Positions 46,163 through 55,554 of a stretch of DNA of 64,000 nucleotides are shown here, in pieces. Source of the DNA: Betaproteobacteria bacterium (GTDB lineage Bacteria; Pseudomonadota; Gammaproteobacteria; Burkholderiales; SG8-41); assembly GCA_025363575.1 (NCBI GenBank), contig JANYDM010000063.1:28705-92704 (forward strand). The letters run 5' to 3'. The notes under the pieces were generated by a model. It worked only from the letters and a program-made list of their open reading frames with translations, had not been told where the DNA came from and ran no database searches. The position numbers were made by a program, and so were the translations under genes. Each line of letters begins with the position of its first letter. Positions within the stretch are counted from its first letter, which is position 1.

Positions 46163-46771
46163 TCAGCCTTTGCGGAACCCTTCGCTGTCGGCATAGTGCT
46201 CTTCACGCACGATGCGCGGCACGATTTCGCGCGGCTCTATGGTGACGGGCTGATAGATCACGCGCTGCTGGTCAGGGTCGTAGCGCATTTCCACGTTGCC
46301 GTAAACAGGGAAATCCTTGCGAAACGGATGCCCGATAAAGCCGTAATCGGTAAGTATGCGGCGCAGGTCAGGGTGGCCGTCGAAAACGATGCCATAAAGA
46401 TCGAACGCCTCGCGCTCGAACCAGTTCGCCGCCGGCCACACGCCTATGACCGAGTCGACCACCGGAAAATCATCCGCCGCGCAAAATATGCGCACGCGCA
46501 GCCGGCAGTTCTTGCTCAGGCTCAGCAAGTGGTACACGACGGCAAAGCGCGCACCCTCGTACCCGGAATAGGCGCTGTAATCGACGCCGCAGACATCGAT
46601 GAGTTGAGAAAAATCGAGTTCGGGCCGATCACGCAACGCTGTCATCACACTGAGCAAATCGGCGGCCTCCACGACGAGCGTCACTTCGCCGAGCACTTCA
46701 ACAATCGAAACGACCTGGCCCGCCAGCGCGGTCTGCACACTTTCGATCAGGGCCTGGTTACGCGCAGTCAT
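46163..46771 (-). CDS. nuoC: NADH-quinone oxidoreductase subunit C
   Basis: This 202-aa peripheral-arm subunit has the family motif [29 protein letters not shown] (conserved ERE-DLYG core) and a C-terminal [13 protein letters not shown] segment. It stabilises NuoD and NuoB. It lies 50 bp downstream of nuoB and 2 bp before nuoD. Confidence 0.96.
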   Translation of the reverse strand: MTARNQALIESVQTALAGQVVSIVEVLGEVTLVVEAADLLSVMTALRDRPELDFSQLIDVCGVDYSAYSGYEGARFAVVYHLLSLSKNCRLRVRIFCAADDFPVVDSVIGVWPAANWFEREAFDLYGIVFDGHPDLRRILTDYGFIGHPFRKDFPVYGNVEMRYDPDQQRVIYQPVTIEPREIVPRIVREEHYADSEGFRKG

Positions 46772-46821
46772 GTGGCGTGCCCGCGTTCAAGGTACAAAAG
46801 CAACGTGCGCATTTGCAGTGT

Positions 46822-47319
46822 TTATCCACGGGCGATCGTATTGGTGCGCTTAATCTTGTTCTGCAGCTGAATGATGCCGTAGAGCAGTGCCTCGGCGGTC
46901 GGCGGACAACCCGGCACGTAGATGTCGACCGGCACGATGCGGTCGCAGCCGCGCACCACCGAATAGGAGTAATGGTAATAGCCGCCGCCGTTGGCGCACG
47001 AGCCCATCGAGATCACCCAGCGCGGCTCCGCCATCTGGTCGTAGACTTTGCGCAGGGCCGGCGCCATCTTGTTGCACAGCGTGCCGGCGACGATCATGAC
47101 GTCGGACTGGCGGGGGCTCGGGCGAAAGACAATGCCGAAACGGTCGAGGTCGTAGCGCGACGCGCCGGCATGCATCATTTCCACCGCGCAGCAGGCCAGG
47201 CCGAATGTCATCGGCCACATCGACCCGGTGCGCGTCCAGTTGATCAGCGTGTCCATGCTGGTCACGACGAACCCTTTGTCCGCTATGCCCCCGTTGTCCA
47301 CCAAGCCGCCGTCAGGCAT
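46822..47319 (-). CDS. nuoB: NADH-quinone oxidoreductase subunit B (4Fe-4S cluster N2)
   Basis: This 165-aa subunit carries the terminal cluster N2 that reduces quinone. The ligands are the adjacent cysteines in LACCAVEM plus cysteines in GSCAN and PGCPP. The first 20 residues before [20 protein letters not shown] are variable in the family, so the exact start is less certain. nuoA ends 18 bp upstream. Confidence 0.96.
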   Translation of the reverse strand: MPDGGLVDNGGIADKGFVVTSMDTLINWTRTGSMWPMTFGLACCAVEMMHAGASRYDLDRFGIVFRPSPRQSDVMIVAGTLCNKMAPALRKVYDQMAEPRWVISMGSCANGGGYYHYSYSVVRGCDRIVPVDIYVPGCPPTAEALLYGIIQLQNKIKRTNTIARG

Positions 47320-47337
47320 ATGAGGCCCTCTTCAAGA

Positions 47338-47706
47338 CTAGTCCCACTCCAGTGCGCCCTTCTTCCATTCGTAGACGAAGCCCACGACGAGAATGGCGAG
47401 AAACAGAACCATCGAGTGGAAACCGAACATGCCGATTTCCCGCAGGACGATGGCCCACGGAAACAGAAATGCGATCTCGAGATCGAACAGGATGAACAGG
47501 ATGGCGACGAGGTAATAGCGCACGTCGAATTTCATGCGCGCGTCCTCGAACGCCTCGAACCCGCATTCATACGGCGATAGCTTCTCGCTGTCCGGACGGT
47601 GCACACCGAGCAGGCGGCTCACGCCGCTGCCGAGCACGATGGGCGCGATGCCGGCGCCGGCGCCGACAATGATGAACAGCAGGATGGGAAAGTAGTTTTC
47701 TAACAT
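47338..47706 (-). CDS. nuoA: NADH-quinone oxidoreductase subunit A
   Basis: This small three-helix subunit (122 aa) has the conserved loop [43 protein letters not shown], including the Cys in the SPYECG segment that lies near the quinone entry. It is the first gene of the nuo operon, preceded by an extended -10 promoter candidate. Confidence 0.97.
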   Translation of the reverse strand: MLENYFPILLFIIVGAGAGIAPIVLGSGVSRLLGVHRPDSEKLSPYECGFEAFEDARMKFDVRYYLVAILFILFDLEIAFLFPWAIVLREIGMFGFHSMVLFLAILVVGFVYEWKKGALEWD

Positions 47707-47739
47707 GGGGACAGAACGCCGGCGGCTGCAAGCTCGACC

Positions 47740-47748
47740 ATCATAGCA
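47740..47748 (-). promoter_or_regulatory. Possible extended -10 promoter of the nuo operon
   Basis: The minus strand has TGCTATGAT, an extended -10 (TGn plus TATGAT), 34 bp before nuoA. No good -35 is seen, which extended -10 promoters can tolerate. The upstream tRNA-Leu transcript could also read into nuo, since no terminator is visible between them. Confidence 0.4.
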
Positions 47749-47831
47749 ACAATTCGACCGCTCCCTGTTAGTCCGCGAATGCTTCTAATGCGTTCCAAAA
47801 AAACCTCTTTTGCTGCTTCGTGCCTATTGCA

Positions 47832-47916
47832 TGGTGCCGACGGAGAGACTCGAACTCTCACGGCTTTCGCCACCGCCCCCTCAAGACGGCGTGTCTACCA
47901 ATTCCACCACGTCGGC
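47832..47916 (-). tRNA. tRNA-Leu (anticodon GAG)
   Basis: The minus strand gives an 85-nt class II tRNA from GCCGACG to CGTCGGC-A-CCA with CCA encoded. The anticodon arm CCGTC-TTGAGGG-GGCGG gives GAG. It lies between secG and nuoA, a conserved place for this tRNA in betaproteobacteria. Confidence 0.97.
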
Positions 47917-47929
47917 GTCATTCAATCTG

Positions 47930-48298
47930 TTACTTCGGTATGTCCTTCGTCTTCGAATCCGCGTCGGCGGCCGGCTTGTCCGGCGACGGCACGGGAATCT
48001 GCGTGGCGGGCGCCGTTGACGGTGCCTGCTGCGTGACCGGCGCCGTCATGATGCCTTTGCTGCCGCCTTTGTGCGCGTAGAACCACGTCAGCGCCATGCT
48101 GGTCAGGAAAAACACGGTAGCGAGTATCGCCGTGGCGCGGCTCAGAAAATTGGCCGACCCGGTAGAGCCGAATACGCTGCCCGACGCGCCGCCGCCGAAC
48201 GCCGCGCCCATGTCCGCGCCCTTGCCATGCTGCAGCAGCACCAGGCCGATGATGGCGAGCGCCGCCGTCACGTGAAACACCAGCAATAAAGTCTCCAT
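47930..48298 (-). CDS. secG: Protein translocase subunit SecG
   Basis: This accessory subunit of the SecYEG channel has 122 aa and two membrane helices: METLLLVFHVTAALAIIGLVLLQ, and one around ATILATVFFLTSMALTWFYA. They are joined by the conserved KGADMGAAFGGGASGSVFGSTGSANFLSR loop. A Pro/Ala/Thr-rich tail follows. The start is the ATG at 48298; the longer open frame upstream is not family-like. Confidence 0.95.
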   Translation of the reverse strand: METLLLVFHVTAALAIIGLVLLQHGKGADMGAAFGGGASGSVFGSTGSANFLSRATAILATVFFLTSMALTWFYAHKGGSKGIMTAPVTQQAPSTAPATQIPVPSPDKPAADADSKTKDIPK

Positions 48299-48344
48299 GA
48301 TCCTTCCGCTTTTCCCGCGCCTTCTAGCGCTTCCAACCAGACCG

Positions 48345-49103
48345 TTAGTGACGCTCCGCCGCCCGGCAGATCGCCATGAAATCTTCCACCACCAGCGCCG
48401 CGCCGCCAATCAGCCCGCCGTCGATGTCGGGCATCGCGAACAACTGCGCCGCATTCGCGGCCTTCACGCTGCCGCCGTACAAAATTCTGAGCTCCGCCGC
48501 AACTGCTTTATCCTGCGCCGCGATCTTCGCGCGGATAAACGCATGCGCCGCCTGCGCCTGTTCCGGCGCCGCCGTCTTGCCCGTGCCAATCGCCCATACC
48601 GGCTCGTACGCAACAACCGCTTTTGCCAGCACCGCCGCACCTGCGACCGCCATCACCGCGTCCAGCTGCGCGCCGACGATTGGCTCCATCGCGCCGGCCT
48701 CGCGTTCCTGCAAAGTTTCGCCGACGCATAGTATCGGCGTCAGCCCGTTCTTCACTGCCGCGCCGAACTTTGCCGCGACAGTCGCATTGCTTTCGCCGAA
48801 AATACTGCGCCGCTCTGAATGGCCGACGATCGCAAACTGGCATCCGAATTCGCACAACATCGCCGCGGTGACAGCGCCCGTATACGCGCCGGCGCCGAAC
48901 TGGCTCACGTCCTGCCCGCCCCATGCCACGCCGGTTCCCGCCAGCAACTGCTGCGTCTGCGACAAGTACGGATAAGGCACACACACCGCACAGTCGACGC
49001 CCTTCAAAGCCGCAGCCGCAGTGCGCACATGGCCGAGCAAACGCTCGTTTTCAGCCAGATTGCCGTTGGATTTCCAATTGCCTGCAACCAGCCTGCCGCG
49101 CAT
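48345..49103 (-). CDS. tpiA: Triosephosphate isomerase
   Basis: This glycolytic TIM-barrel enzyme (252 aa) interconverts dihydroxyacetone phosphate and glyceraldehyde 3-phosphate. The substrate-binding Asn-Lys is in AGNWKSNG, the catalytic His in IVGHSERR and the catalytic Glu in [15 protein letters not shown]. The phosphate loop GGSVKAANA is intact. A near-consensus promoter lies upstream at 49131-49159. Confidence 0.97.
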   Translation of the reverse strand: MRGRLVAGNWKSNGNLAENERLLGHVRTAAAALKGVDCAVCVPYPYLSQTQQLLAGTGVAWGGQDVSQFGAGAYTGAVTAAMLCEFGCQFAIVGHSERRSIFGESNATVAAKFGAAVKNGLTPILCVGETLQEREAGAMEPIVGAQLDAVMAVAGAAVLAKAVVAYEPVWAIGTGKTAAPEQAQAAHAFIRAKIAAQDKAVAAELRILYGGSVKAANAAQLFAMPDIDGGLIGGAALVVEDFMAICRAAERH

Positions 49104-49130
49104 CGACCGTCACCCGCTTAAAGCGTTGGG

Positions 49131-49159
49131 ATTTTACCGGTCTAGACCTGCAGGGTCAA
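49131..49159 (-). promoter_or_regulatory. Candidate sigma-70 promoter of tpiA
   Basis: The minus strand shows TTGACC, a 17-nt spacer and TAAAAT, ending 28 bp before the tpiA ATG. It would serve tpiA and probably secG and tRNA-Leu downstream. Confidence 0.6.
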
Positions 49160-49264
49160 CGTAAATCAGGTCGGGTGCAGCGCACAAGCGCTTTGATTCA
49201 AGAAGGATTTCGCCGTTTCGCCGCGGGTTGCCAACGCGCCGCCCGGCATGCGGCATCAAACGCG

Positions 49265-50617
49265 TCAGCGGGCTGCTTTGCGCACTGCAGCGGCGATGGT
49301 TTCCGCCCACGTTTTAACTTGCGCGCGCGCGCGCCCTTCAACCATCACGCGTATCACCGGCTCCGTGCCGGACGCGCGCAGCAACACGCGGCCATCGTCG
49401 CCCAGCGCATCCGTCGCCTGGGCGAGCGCGTGCTTCACGCCGCGGTCGGCTTCAAAATCGAATTTGCGCTGGGTGCGCACGTTAATGAGCAGCTGGGGAT
49501 ACAGCTTGACTGCGGCGGCCGCCTTGGTAAGCGGGATGTTATCGCCACGTAACGCACCGAGCACCTGCAACGCGGACACGAGTCCATCGCCGGTCGTGTG
49601 CTGATCGAGGCAGATGATATGCCCCGAATTTTCCCCGCCGAGTGTCCAGCCGCGCTTTTCCATCATTTCCAGCACGTAGCGGTCGCCGACCTTCGCACGC
49701 GCGAAAGGAATCTTGAGCCGCGCCAGCGCGTGCTCCATGCCGAGATTGGTCATCAGCGTACCGACGACGCCGCCCTTCAGTTGCCGGCGGTCGCGCATCC
49801 GATGGCTCGCGATCACGTAGAGCAGCTGGTCCCCATCGTAGACTTCGCCTTTGGCATCGACCATGACCAGGCGATCACCGTCGCCGTCGAGCGCAATGCC
49901 GAGATCGGCGCGCTCGCGCCTCACCGCGTCCTGCAGCGCTTGCGGGTGCACAGCGCCGCAGCCCGCGTTGATATTGAATCCGTCGGGCTGATTGCCGATG
50001 GCAGTCACGTCCGCACCGAGTTCGTGGAACACGTGCGAGGCGACGTGATAGGTGGCGCCGTGCGCGGTGTCGACGACCAGACGCAGGCCGCGCAAATCGA
50101 GCTGTGCCGGGAAAGTGCTTTTGCAGAATTCGATATAGCGCCCGGCCGCGTCGTCGATGCGCCGCACTTTGCCGAGTTTCGCCGAGGTCAGGCATTGCAG
50201 CGGACGAGCGAGCTCCGTCTCGATCGCGCTTTCGACCTTGTCGGGCAGCTTCGCGCCCGCGCCGGAGAAAAATTTAATCCCGTTATCGTCGTACGGATTG
50301 TGCGACGCGCTGATCACGATGCCGGCCGACAAGCGCAGCGCGCGCGTCAGATAGGCGACCGCCGGCGTGGGCATCGGCCCCGTGAGCAGCACGTCGACGC
50401 CCGCCGCGCATAAACCCGCCTCCAGCGAGGATTCGAGCATGTAACCGGAGATGCGCGTGTCTTTGCCGATCAGGACAGCCGGCCGCTCGCCGCCCTTGCC
50501 GGCGCGCGTCAGCACTTTGCCGGCGGCATAGCCGAGGCGCAGGACGAAGTCCGGCGTAATTGGCGTCGCCCCCACCGTGCCGCGTATGCCGTCAGTGCCG
50601 AAATATTTTCTTGTCAT
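49265..50617 (-). CDS. glmM: Phosphoglucosamine mutase
   Basis: GlmM converts glucosamine 6-phosphate to glucosamine 1-phosphate for peptidoglycan and lipopolysaccharide. The 450-aa protein has the phosphoserine loop [19 protein letters not shown] with active Ser105, the metal-binding DGDGDR segment ([13 protein letters not shown]) and the C-terminal phosphate-binding [15 protein letters not shown]. It starts 12 bp after folP, in the common ftsH-folP-glmM order. Confidence 0.97.
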   Translation of the reverse strand: MTRKYFGTDGIRGTVGATPITPDFVLRLGYAAGKVLTRAGKGGERPAVLIGKDTRISGYMLESSLEAGLCAAGVDVLLTGPMPTPAVAYLTRALRLSAGIVISASHNPYDDNGIKFFSGAGAKLPDKVESAIETELARPLQCLTSAKLGKVRRIDDAAGRYIEFCKSTFPAQLDLRGLRLVVDTAHGATYHVASHVFHELGADVTAIGNQPDGFNINAGCGAVHPQALQDAVRRERADLGIALDGDGDRLVMVDAKGEVYDGDQLLYVIASHRMRDRRQLKGGVVGTLMTNLGMEHALARLKIPFARAKVGDRYVLEMMEKRGWTLGGENSGHIICLDQHTTGDGLVSALQVLGALRGDNIPLTKAAAAVKLYPQLLINVRTQRKFDFEADRGVKHALAQATDALGDDGRVLLRASGTEPVIRVMVEGRARAQVKTWAETIAAAVRKAAR

Positions 50618-50629
50618 GGTCTCTTTACT

Positions 50630-51457
50630 TTACCTGCCAGAATTTACGGCGGCCCACACCGCCAAAGCATCGCGCGTCGCCGCCACATCGTGCACGCGCA
50701 CGATACGCGCGCCCTTTTCAACCGCAATCAAAGCTGCCGCCACGCTCGCGTGCACGCGGTCGCCCACATCGCGACCGGTAATACGGCCCAGCATGCCTTT
50801 GCGCGATAGACCCGCCAGCACGGTGGCGCCGCTGGCGGCGAACCGGTCGAGCCCCCGCAGCAGTGCGAGATTATGCTCCAGCGTCTTGCCGAAACCAAAG
50901 CCGGGATCGATGACGATGCGTTCGAGCGCAATGCCGGCACCGCGCGCGGCCTGCACCCGCGTCGTCAATAATGACAGCACTTCAGTCACCACGTCGTCAT
51001 AGCGGGGATTGACCTGCATGTCGGCGGGCGTGCCCTGCATATGCATGAGGCACACTGCGGCATCGCTCTGCGCGACCGCTGCGAGCGCCGCCGGCGACTC
51101 CAACGCGCAAATATCGTTGATCATCGCCGCGCCGGCGGCGATTGCTTCGCGCATGAGGGCGGGCTTTTGCGTGTCTACGGATACCGGCACCGCGCCGCCC
51201 GCAAGTTGCTCGAGTACCGGCAGCACGCGCTTGCGCTCTTCGTCGAGTGTCACGCCGGCGGAATCCGGCCGCGTCGACTCACCGCCGATATCGATAATGT
51301 CGGCGCCTTCGCTTATCAGCTGGCGAGCGCGCGTGAGCGCTGCCTCAGTCGTCGCATGAATGCCGCCGTCGGAGAATGAATCGGGCGTGATATTAACGAC
51401 GCCCATGATTAAAGGGCGCGCGAGGGAAAGCCGGAATTTACCGCACTGGAGGTGCAT
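50630..51457 (-). CDS. folP: Dihydropteroate synthase
   Basis: This folate-pathway TIM-barrel enzyme condenses 4-aminobenzoate with hydroxymethyl-dihydropterin diphosphate and is the sulfonamide target. The 275-aa protein has MGVVNITPDSFSDGG, the pterin/Mg motif DIGGESTRPDS and IDPGFGFGKTLEHN. An inverted repeat separates it from ftsH. Confidence 0.96.
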   Translation of the reverse strand: MHLQCGKFRLSLARPLIMGVVNITPDSFSDGGIHATTEAALTRARQLISEGADIIDIGGESTRPDSAGVTLDEERKRVLPVLEQLAGGAVPVSVDTQKPALMREAIAAGAAMINDICALESPAALAAVAQSDAAVCLMHMQGTPADMQVNPRYDDVVTEVLSLLTTRVQAARGAGIALERIVIDPGFGFGKTLEHNLALLRGLDRFAASGATVLAGLSRKGMLGRITGRDVGDRVHASVAAALIAVEKGARIVRVHDVAATRDALAVWAAVNSGR

Positions 51458-51544
51458 CAGGATTCGGGACCCAGAATTCGGGAATCAGCAAATTGCGAAA
51501 AACCAGCGCCCTCCGAATCCTGAATCCCGCCTGCCGAATCCTGC
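51458..51544. repeat. Inverted repeat of GGATTCGG-type units between folP and ftsH
   Basis: An exact 10-bp inverted pair CAGGATTCGG (51458-51467) and CCGAATCCTG (51534-51543) flanks further related units (AGAATTCGGGAATCAG on the left, CTCCGAATCCTGAATCCC on the right). The layout resembles the element between nuoJ and nuoK but with a different unit sequence. It fills nearly all of the 89-bp gap. Confidence 0.65.
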
Positions 51545-51546
51545 TT

Positions 51547-53445
51547 TCAAGTTCCCTGTGCCGGTGCGGCAGTCGTCGCCGGGCTGGGCGGCGGATCTTT
51601 CGGCGGCGCGCTGGCCGGCGGCGTGACCGGCTTCGGCGGACGCGGCTCGCGCCCGTCCATAATGTCTTTCAACTGGTCGGCATCCATGGTTTCCCACTCG
51701 AGCAGGGTCTTCGCCATCCTCTGGACCTTGTCGCGATTGTCTTCGATGATCTTGCGCGCGACCTGATATTGCTGATCGATAATGCGGCGCAGCTCGGCGT
51801 CGACTTTCTGCATCGTCGCTTCCGACATGTTCTTGTGCGTGGTGACCGAGCGGCCGAGGAAAACCTCGCCCTCGTTCTCGCCGTACACCATCGGCCCCAG
51901 GGCATCCGACATCCCCCACTCGGTGACCATGCGGCGCGCAAGCGTAGTGGCGTTCTGAAAATCGCTGCTGGCGCCGGTCGTCATCTGGCCGAGAAACACT
52001 TCTTCGGCAATACGACCGCCCAGCGAAACCGAAATATCCTGCAGCAGATGCTCGCGGTCTTTGCCGTGACGGTCGGCTTCGGGCAGCATCCAGGTCAGCC
52101 CCAGCGCGCGGCCTCGCGGAATAATGGTGACCTTGTGCACCGGGTCGGCCTTGGGGAGCGTATAGGCAACCACCGCATGGCCGGCTTCGTGATAGGCCGT
52201 CGTGACGCGCTCGTCTTCCGGCATTACCATCGAGCGGCGCTCGGCGCCCATATAGATTTTGTCCTTGGCCTGCTCGAAGTCGTCCATATCGACCAGCCGC
52301 TTGTTCTTGCGCGCGGCAAATAACGCGGCCTCGTTGACCAGATTGGCGAGGTCCGCGCCAGACATACCCGGAGTCCCGCGGCCGATGATATCGGCCTTGA
52401 CGTCGGGGGCGACCGGCACTTTGCGCATATGCACGAGCAGGATCTGCTCGCGGCCGCGAATATCCGGCAGCGGCACTACGACTTGACGATCGAAACGGCC
52501 CGGCCGCAGCAATGCGGGATCAAGCACGTCAGGACGGTTTGTTGCGGCGATAACGATAACGCCCGCGGCGCCTTCGAAGCCGTCCATTTCTACCAGCAAT
52601 GCATTCAACGTCTGCTCGCGCTCGTCGTTGCCGCCGCCGAGGCCCGCGCCGCGCTGGCGGCCAACCGCGTCGATTTCATCGATAAACACGATGCACGGCG
52701 CGTGTTTCTTCGCCTGCTCGAACATGTCGCGCACGCGCGCCGCGCCGACACCGACGAACATCTCGACAAAGTCCGAGCCCGAGATGCTGAAGAAAGGCAC
52801 TTTGGCTTCGCCTGCAATCGCGCGGGCCAGCAGCGTCTTGCCGGTGCCCGGCGAGCCCACCATCAGCACGCCCTTGGGTATGCGGCCGCCGAGTTTCTGG
52901 AACTTGCCGGGGTCGCGCAGGAATTCGACCAGTTCGGCTACTTCTTCCTTGGCTTCTTCGCAGCCCGCGACGTCGGCGAACGTAACGGAATTATTATTTT
53001 CATCCATCATGCGCGCGCGACTCTTCCCGAATGAAAATGCGCCGCCGCGCCCGCCGCCCTGCATCTGGCGCATGAAGAATATCCAGATGCCGATCAGGAG
53101 CAGCATCGGGAACCATGAGATGAAGATATTCATCAGGAACGACTGCTCTTCCTCGGGCTTGGCGTCGACCTTGACGCCCGCCTTCAACAGGTCGCTCACC
53201 ATCCACAAGTCGCCGAGCGTGCCTGGGCTGTAGGTCACGTACTTGCGATTGTCCTGCGAGACCCAGCGCACGGTGCGCCCCTCGACCTGCGCCGAAGTGA
53301 CGCGGCCCTGCTTGACCTCGTCCATGAACTGCGAGTACGGAATGACGCTTTGGGCGGCCTGGCGGCTGCTGAATTGATTGAAAACGGTCATCAGCACGAC
53401 CGCGATGACCAGCCAGATTGCCACATTCTTGATCAGGTTATTCAA
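51547..53445 (-). CDS. ftsH: ATP-dependent zinc metalloprotease FtsH
   Basis: This membrane-bound AAA+ protease (632 aa) removes damaged membrane proteins and unstable regulators. Two membrane helices (about 4-22 and 103-124) flank a periplasmic domain. Walker A is GSPGTGKT at 197-204, and the zinc site is HEAGH at 419-423. The Pro-rich tail after about residue 600 is variable in the family. It lies 107 bp after rlmE, as in E. coli. Confidence 0.97.
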   Translation of the reverse strand: MNNLIKNVAIWLVIAVVLMTVFNQFSSRQAAQSVIPYSQFMDEVKQGRVTSAQVEGRTVRWVSQDNRKYVTYSPGTLGDLWMVSDLLKAGVKVDAKPEEEQSFLMNIFISWFPMLLLIGIWIFFMRQMQGGGRGGAFSFGKSRARMMDENNNSVTFADVAGCEEAKEEVAELVEFLRDPGKFQKLGGRIPKGVLMVGSPGTGKTLLARAIAGEAKVPFFSISGSDFVEMFVGVGAARVRDMFEQAKKHAPCIVFIDEIDAVGRQRGAGLGGGNDEREQTLNALLVEMDGFEGAAGVIVIAATNRPDVLDPALLRPGRFDRQVVVPLPDIRGREQILLVHMRKVPVAPDVKADIIGRGTPGMSGADLANLVNEAALFAARKNKRLVDMDDFEQAKDKIYMGAERRSMVMPEDERVTTAYHEAGHAVVAYTLPKADPVHKVTIIPRGRALGLTWMLPEADRHGKDREHLLQDISVSLGGRIAEEVFLGQMTTGASSDFQNATTLARRMVTEWGMSDALGPMVYGENEGEVFLGRSVTTHKNMSEATMQKVDAELRRIIDQQYQVARKIIEDNRDKVQRMAKTLLEWETMDADQLKDIMDGREPRPPKPVTPPASAPPKDPPPSPATTAAPAQGT

Positions 53446-53552
53446 CGTTGCTCCTTGCCACTTTTGCGCCAGTCGGCACGCGTATCTGTTTCAATTCTAG
53501 ACCCTTTTCGATTCCGGTGTCGGCGGGCACCAATCGATGAAGGCGCTCGCTA

Positions 53553-54179
53553 TCAGTCCGTGCCCTTGCGGTTTCTGCCCAACAGGTAAAGCTCGTTGCT
53601 GCGGCCGCGCGATGCTTCGGGCTTGCGCGTGACGACCTGCGCGAAACGGCCGCGCAATTCGCGCAAGAACTCCTGAAATCCCGACCCTTGAAATACTTTG
53701 ACCAGCAGGCTGCCACCAGGTTTCAATTGTTTAACGGCAAATTCGAGTGCAAGTTCAGCCAGATACATCGCGCGCGCCTGATCGCTCAGAGCAATACCGC
53801 TGATATTGGGCGACATATCGCTTAATACAAGGTCTATCGCGCGGCCACCGAGTTCTAGCTCGAGCGCCTGCACCACCGCTTCTTCACGAAAGTCGCCCTG
53901 TAGAAAGGTGACGTTGCGCAGCGCATCCATTGGCAGCAGGTCGAGCGCGATGACGCGGCCGCGCGCGCCGACTTTGGCGGCGGCGACCTGCGACCAGCCG
54001 CCGGGCGCCGCGCCCAGGTCCACCACCACCATTCCCGGCTTTAGCAGTTTGTCGCGCTCGGCGACCTCGATCAGCTTGTAAGCGGCGCGCGAGCGATAGC
54101 CCTCCGCCTTCGCGCGCTGCACGTAGACGTCGTTGACGTGCTCCATCATCCACTGTTTGCTGGTCTTGGTACGCTTCAT
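53553..54179 (-). CDS. rlmE: 23S rRNA 2'-O-methyltransferase RlmE (FtsJ/RrmJ)
   Basis: This SAM-dependent methyltransferase (208 aa) modifies U2552 of 23S rRNA. It contains [18 protein letters not shown], the SAM-binding [18 protein letters not shown] and the SDMSPNISG catalytic region. The K-D-K-E set appears to be intact. It is divergent from yhbY with only 16 bp between the start codons, so their promoters must overlap the genes or each other. Confidence 0.95.
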   Translation of the reverse strand: MKRTKTSKQWMMEHVNDVYVQRAKAEGYRSRAAYKLIEVAERDKLLKPGMVVVDLGAAPGGWSQVAAAKVGARGRVIALDLLPMDALRNVTFLQGDFREEAVVQALELELGGRAIDLVLSDMSPNISGIALSDQARAMYLAELALEFAVKQLKPGGSLLVKVFQGSGFQEFLRELRGRFAQVVTRKPEASRGRSNELYLLGRNRKGTD

Positions 54180-54195
54180 CGGTTAGCATGCCGCC

Positions 54196-54552
54196 ATGAT
54201 TCTCGACATCACTTCAGCCCAGCGCCGCGAGTTGCGCGCGCGCGCGCACGCGCTGCATCCCGTCGTGATGGTCGGCGACGGCGGGCTGACCACGCCGGTA
54301 CTGAATGAGATCCATCGCAACCTCGCCAGTCACGAGCTGATAAAAATTCGCGTCATGGCGGACGAGCACGCGGGGCGCGACCGTATTATGGGCGAGATTT
54401 GCGCAACGCTGCATGCAGCGCCCGTCCAGCACATCGGCAAGATCCTGGTCATATTCCGCCCGCGGCCCGAGCAGGCCCCCGTTGCTCCGAAGAAAAAAAT
54501 CAAACGGCGGCCGAAACCCGCGCGCCGCACAAAACGCAGCTTTCAACGCTGA
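54196..54552 (+). CDS. yhbY: YhbY/CRS1 domain RNA-binding protein
   Basis: This 118-aa ribosome-associated protein has a single CRS1-YhbY (CRM) domain. RRELRARAHALHPVVMVGDGGLT holds the glycine-rich loop that contacts RNA, and LIKIRVMADEHAGRD follows. A basic tail (KKKIKRRPKPARRTKRS) extends it. The family binds pre-50S particles. It is divergent from rlmE and convergent with the DUF4149-like gene. Confidence 0.92.
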   Translation: MILDITSAQRRELRARAHALHPVVMVGDGGLTTPVLNEIHRNLASHELIKIRVMADEHAGRDRIMGEICATLHAAPVQHIGKILVIFRPRPEQAPVAPKKKIKRRPKPARRTKRSFQR

Positions 54553-54571
54553 AAGAGCGCCGTCATTGCAC

Positions 54572-55033
54572 TCAGCGCGAGTTGCGCGCGTGCAACCAGA
54601 CGAGCAGGATGCCGAGCACGCTCTGGATCAGGTAGAGCACGCTCGCTACGCCGTGCCATGCAACGAAGCGATCACGCAACACGCTTTCCATCACGCCTTT
54701 CGGCATGGCCTGATTTTTCAGGCCGGCCAATATCGGTTGCACGCCGAATTCGCCGGCTACCGTCAGCACCAGCATGACGAGCACTATCCAGAATATGCCT
54801 TGCCTGAAACAGGCTCCGCCGAAGCGAGCGAGCCGGAACAGCAGCAGGTAGACCGCGCAGCCGATGCCGACGCAGGCAATCAGCATGAATAATTTTCCCG
54901 CGAGGGCGCCCGCCTGCGCGCGATCCGCCAGCGTGTAGAACAGCGTCGGTGCGACGATGTAGCCGATCGCCCACAGGCCGCCTATCCACAGCGTCAGCGC
55001 GATTGCGTAAATACCTTCAGTGAGGATCTTCAT
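54572..55033 (-). CDS. DUF4149-like inner-membrane protein
   Basis: This 153-aa protein has four hydrophobic helices, beginning MKILTEGIYAIALTLWIGGLW, a motif (LWxGGLWxxGYxVAPxLF) shared by DUF4149/CopD-type membrane proteins. The ATG at 55033 is chosen because the longer open frame upstream is antisense-like low-quality sequence overlapping greA. It usually sits between greA and yhbY in betaproteobacteria. Its function is unknown. Confidence 0.85.
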   Translation of the reverse strand: MKILTEGIYAIALTLWIGGLWAIGYIVAPTLFYTLADRAQAGALAGKLFMLIACVGIGCAVYLLLFRLARFGGACFRQGIFWIVLVMLVLTVAGEFGVQPILAGLKNQAMPKGVMESVLRDRFVAWHGVASVLYLIQSVLGILLVWLHARNSR

Positions 55034-55059
55034 CGCGTGGGCCGGGCGCGCCCTGACAT

Positions 55060-55536
55060 CTAGATATACTTGACGTCGAGAATTTCGTATTCGCGCACGC
55101 CGCCCGGCGCCTTCACTTCCGCGACATCGCCTGCGTGCTTGCCGATGAGCGCGCGCGCAATCGGCGAACTGATGGAAATCTTGCCCTGCTTGATGTTCGC
55201 CTCGTCGTCGCCGACGATCTGATAGGTGACTTTTTCCGCGCTGTTCACTTCCTCGAGCTCTATGGTCGCGCCGAACACGCAACCGCCGTCAGCGTCGATG
55301 AGCGCGGGATCGATGACCTGTGCGTTCGACAGCTTGCTTTCGACTTCGGCGATACGCCCTTCGATGAAACTCTGGCGCTCCTTGGCCGCCGCGTACTCGG
55401 CATTCTCCGACAGATCACCGTGCGCGCGCGCCTCGGCTATTGCCGCGATGATCGCGGGACGCTGGACGAATTTGAGTTCCTGCAACTCGGCGCGCAGCTT
55501 GTCCGCGCCGACTACCGTCAAAGGAGTTTTAGCCAT
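55060..55536 (-). CDS. greA: Transcription elongation factor GreA
   Basis: GreA rescues backtracked RNA polymerase by stimulating RNA cleavage. The 158-aa protein has the N-terminal coiled coil with tip acidic residues ([29 protein letters not shown]; the D and E in GDLSENAEY reach the active site) and the C-terminal FKBP-like domain ([21 protein letters not shown]). It follows carB by 18 bp. Confidence 0.97.
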   Translation of the reverse strand: MAKTPLTVVGADKLRAELQELKFVQRPAIIAAIAEARAHGDLSENAEYAAAKERQSFIEGRIAEVESKLSNAQVIDPALIDADGGCVFGATIELEEVNSAEKVTYQIVGDDEANIKQGKISISSPIARALIGKHAGDVAEVKAPGGVREYEILDVKYI

Positions 55537-55554
55537 AGTGGACTCTTCCCGTTG

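Noticed and set aside
49180..49200. AGCGC-ACAA-GCGCT as a terminator after glmM
   Set aside because: The stem is only 5 bp with three T residues on the plus strand, and the genes on both sides are on the minus strand, where no T run follows.
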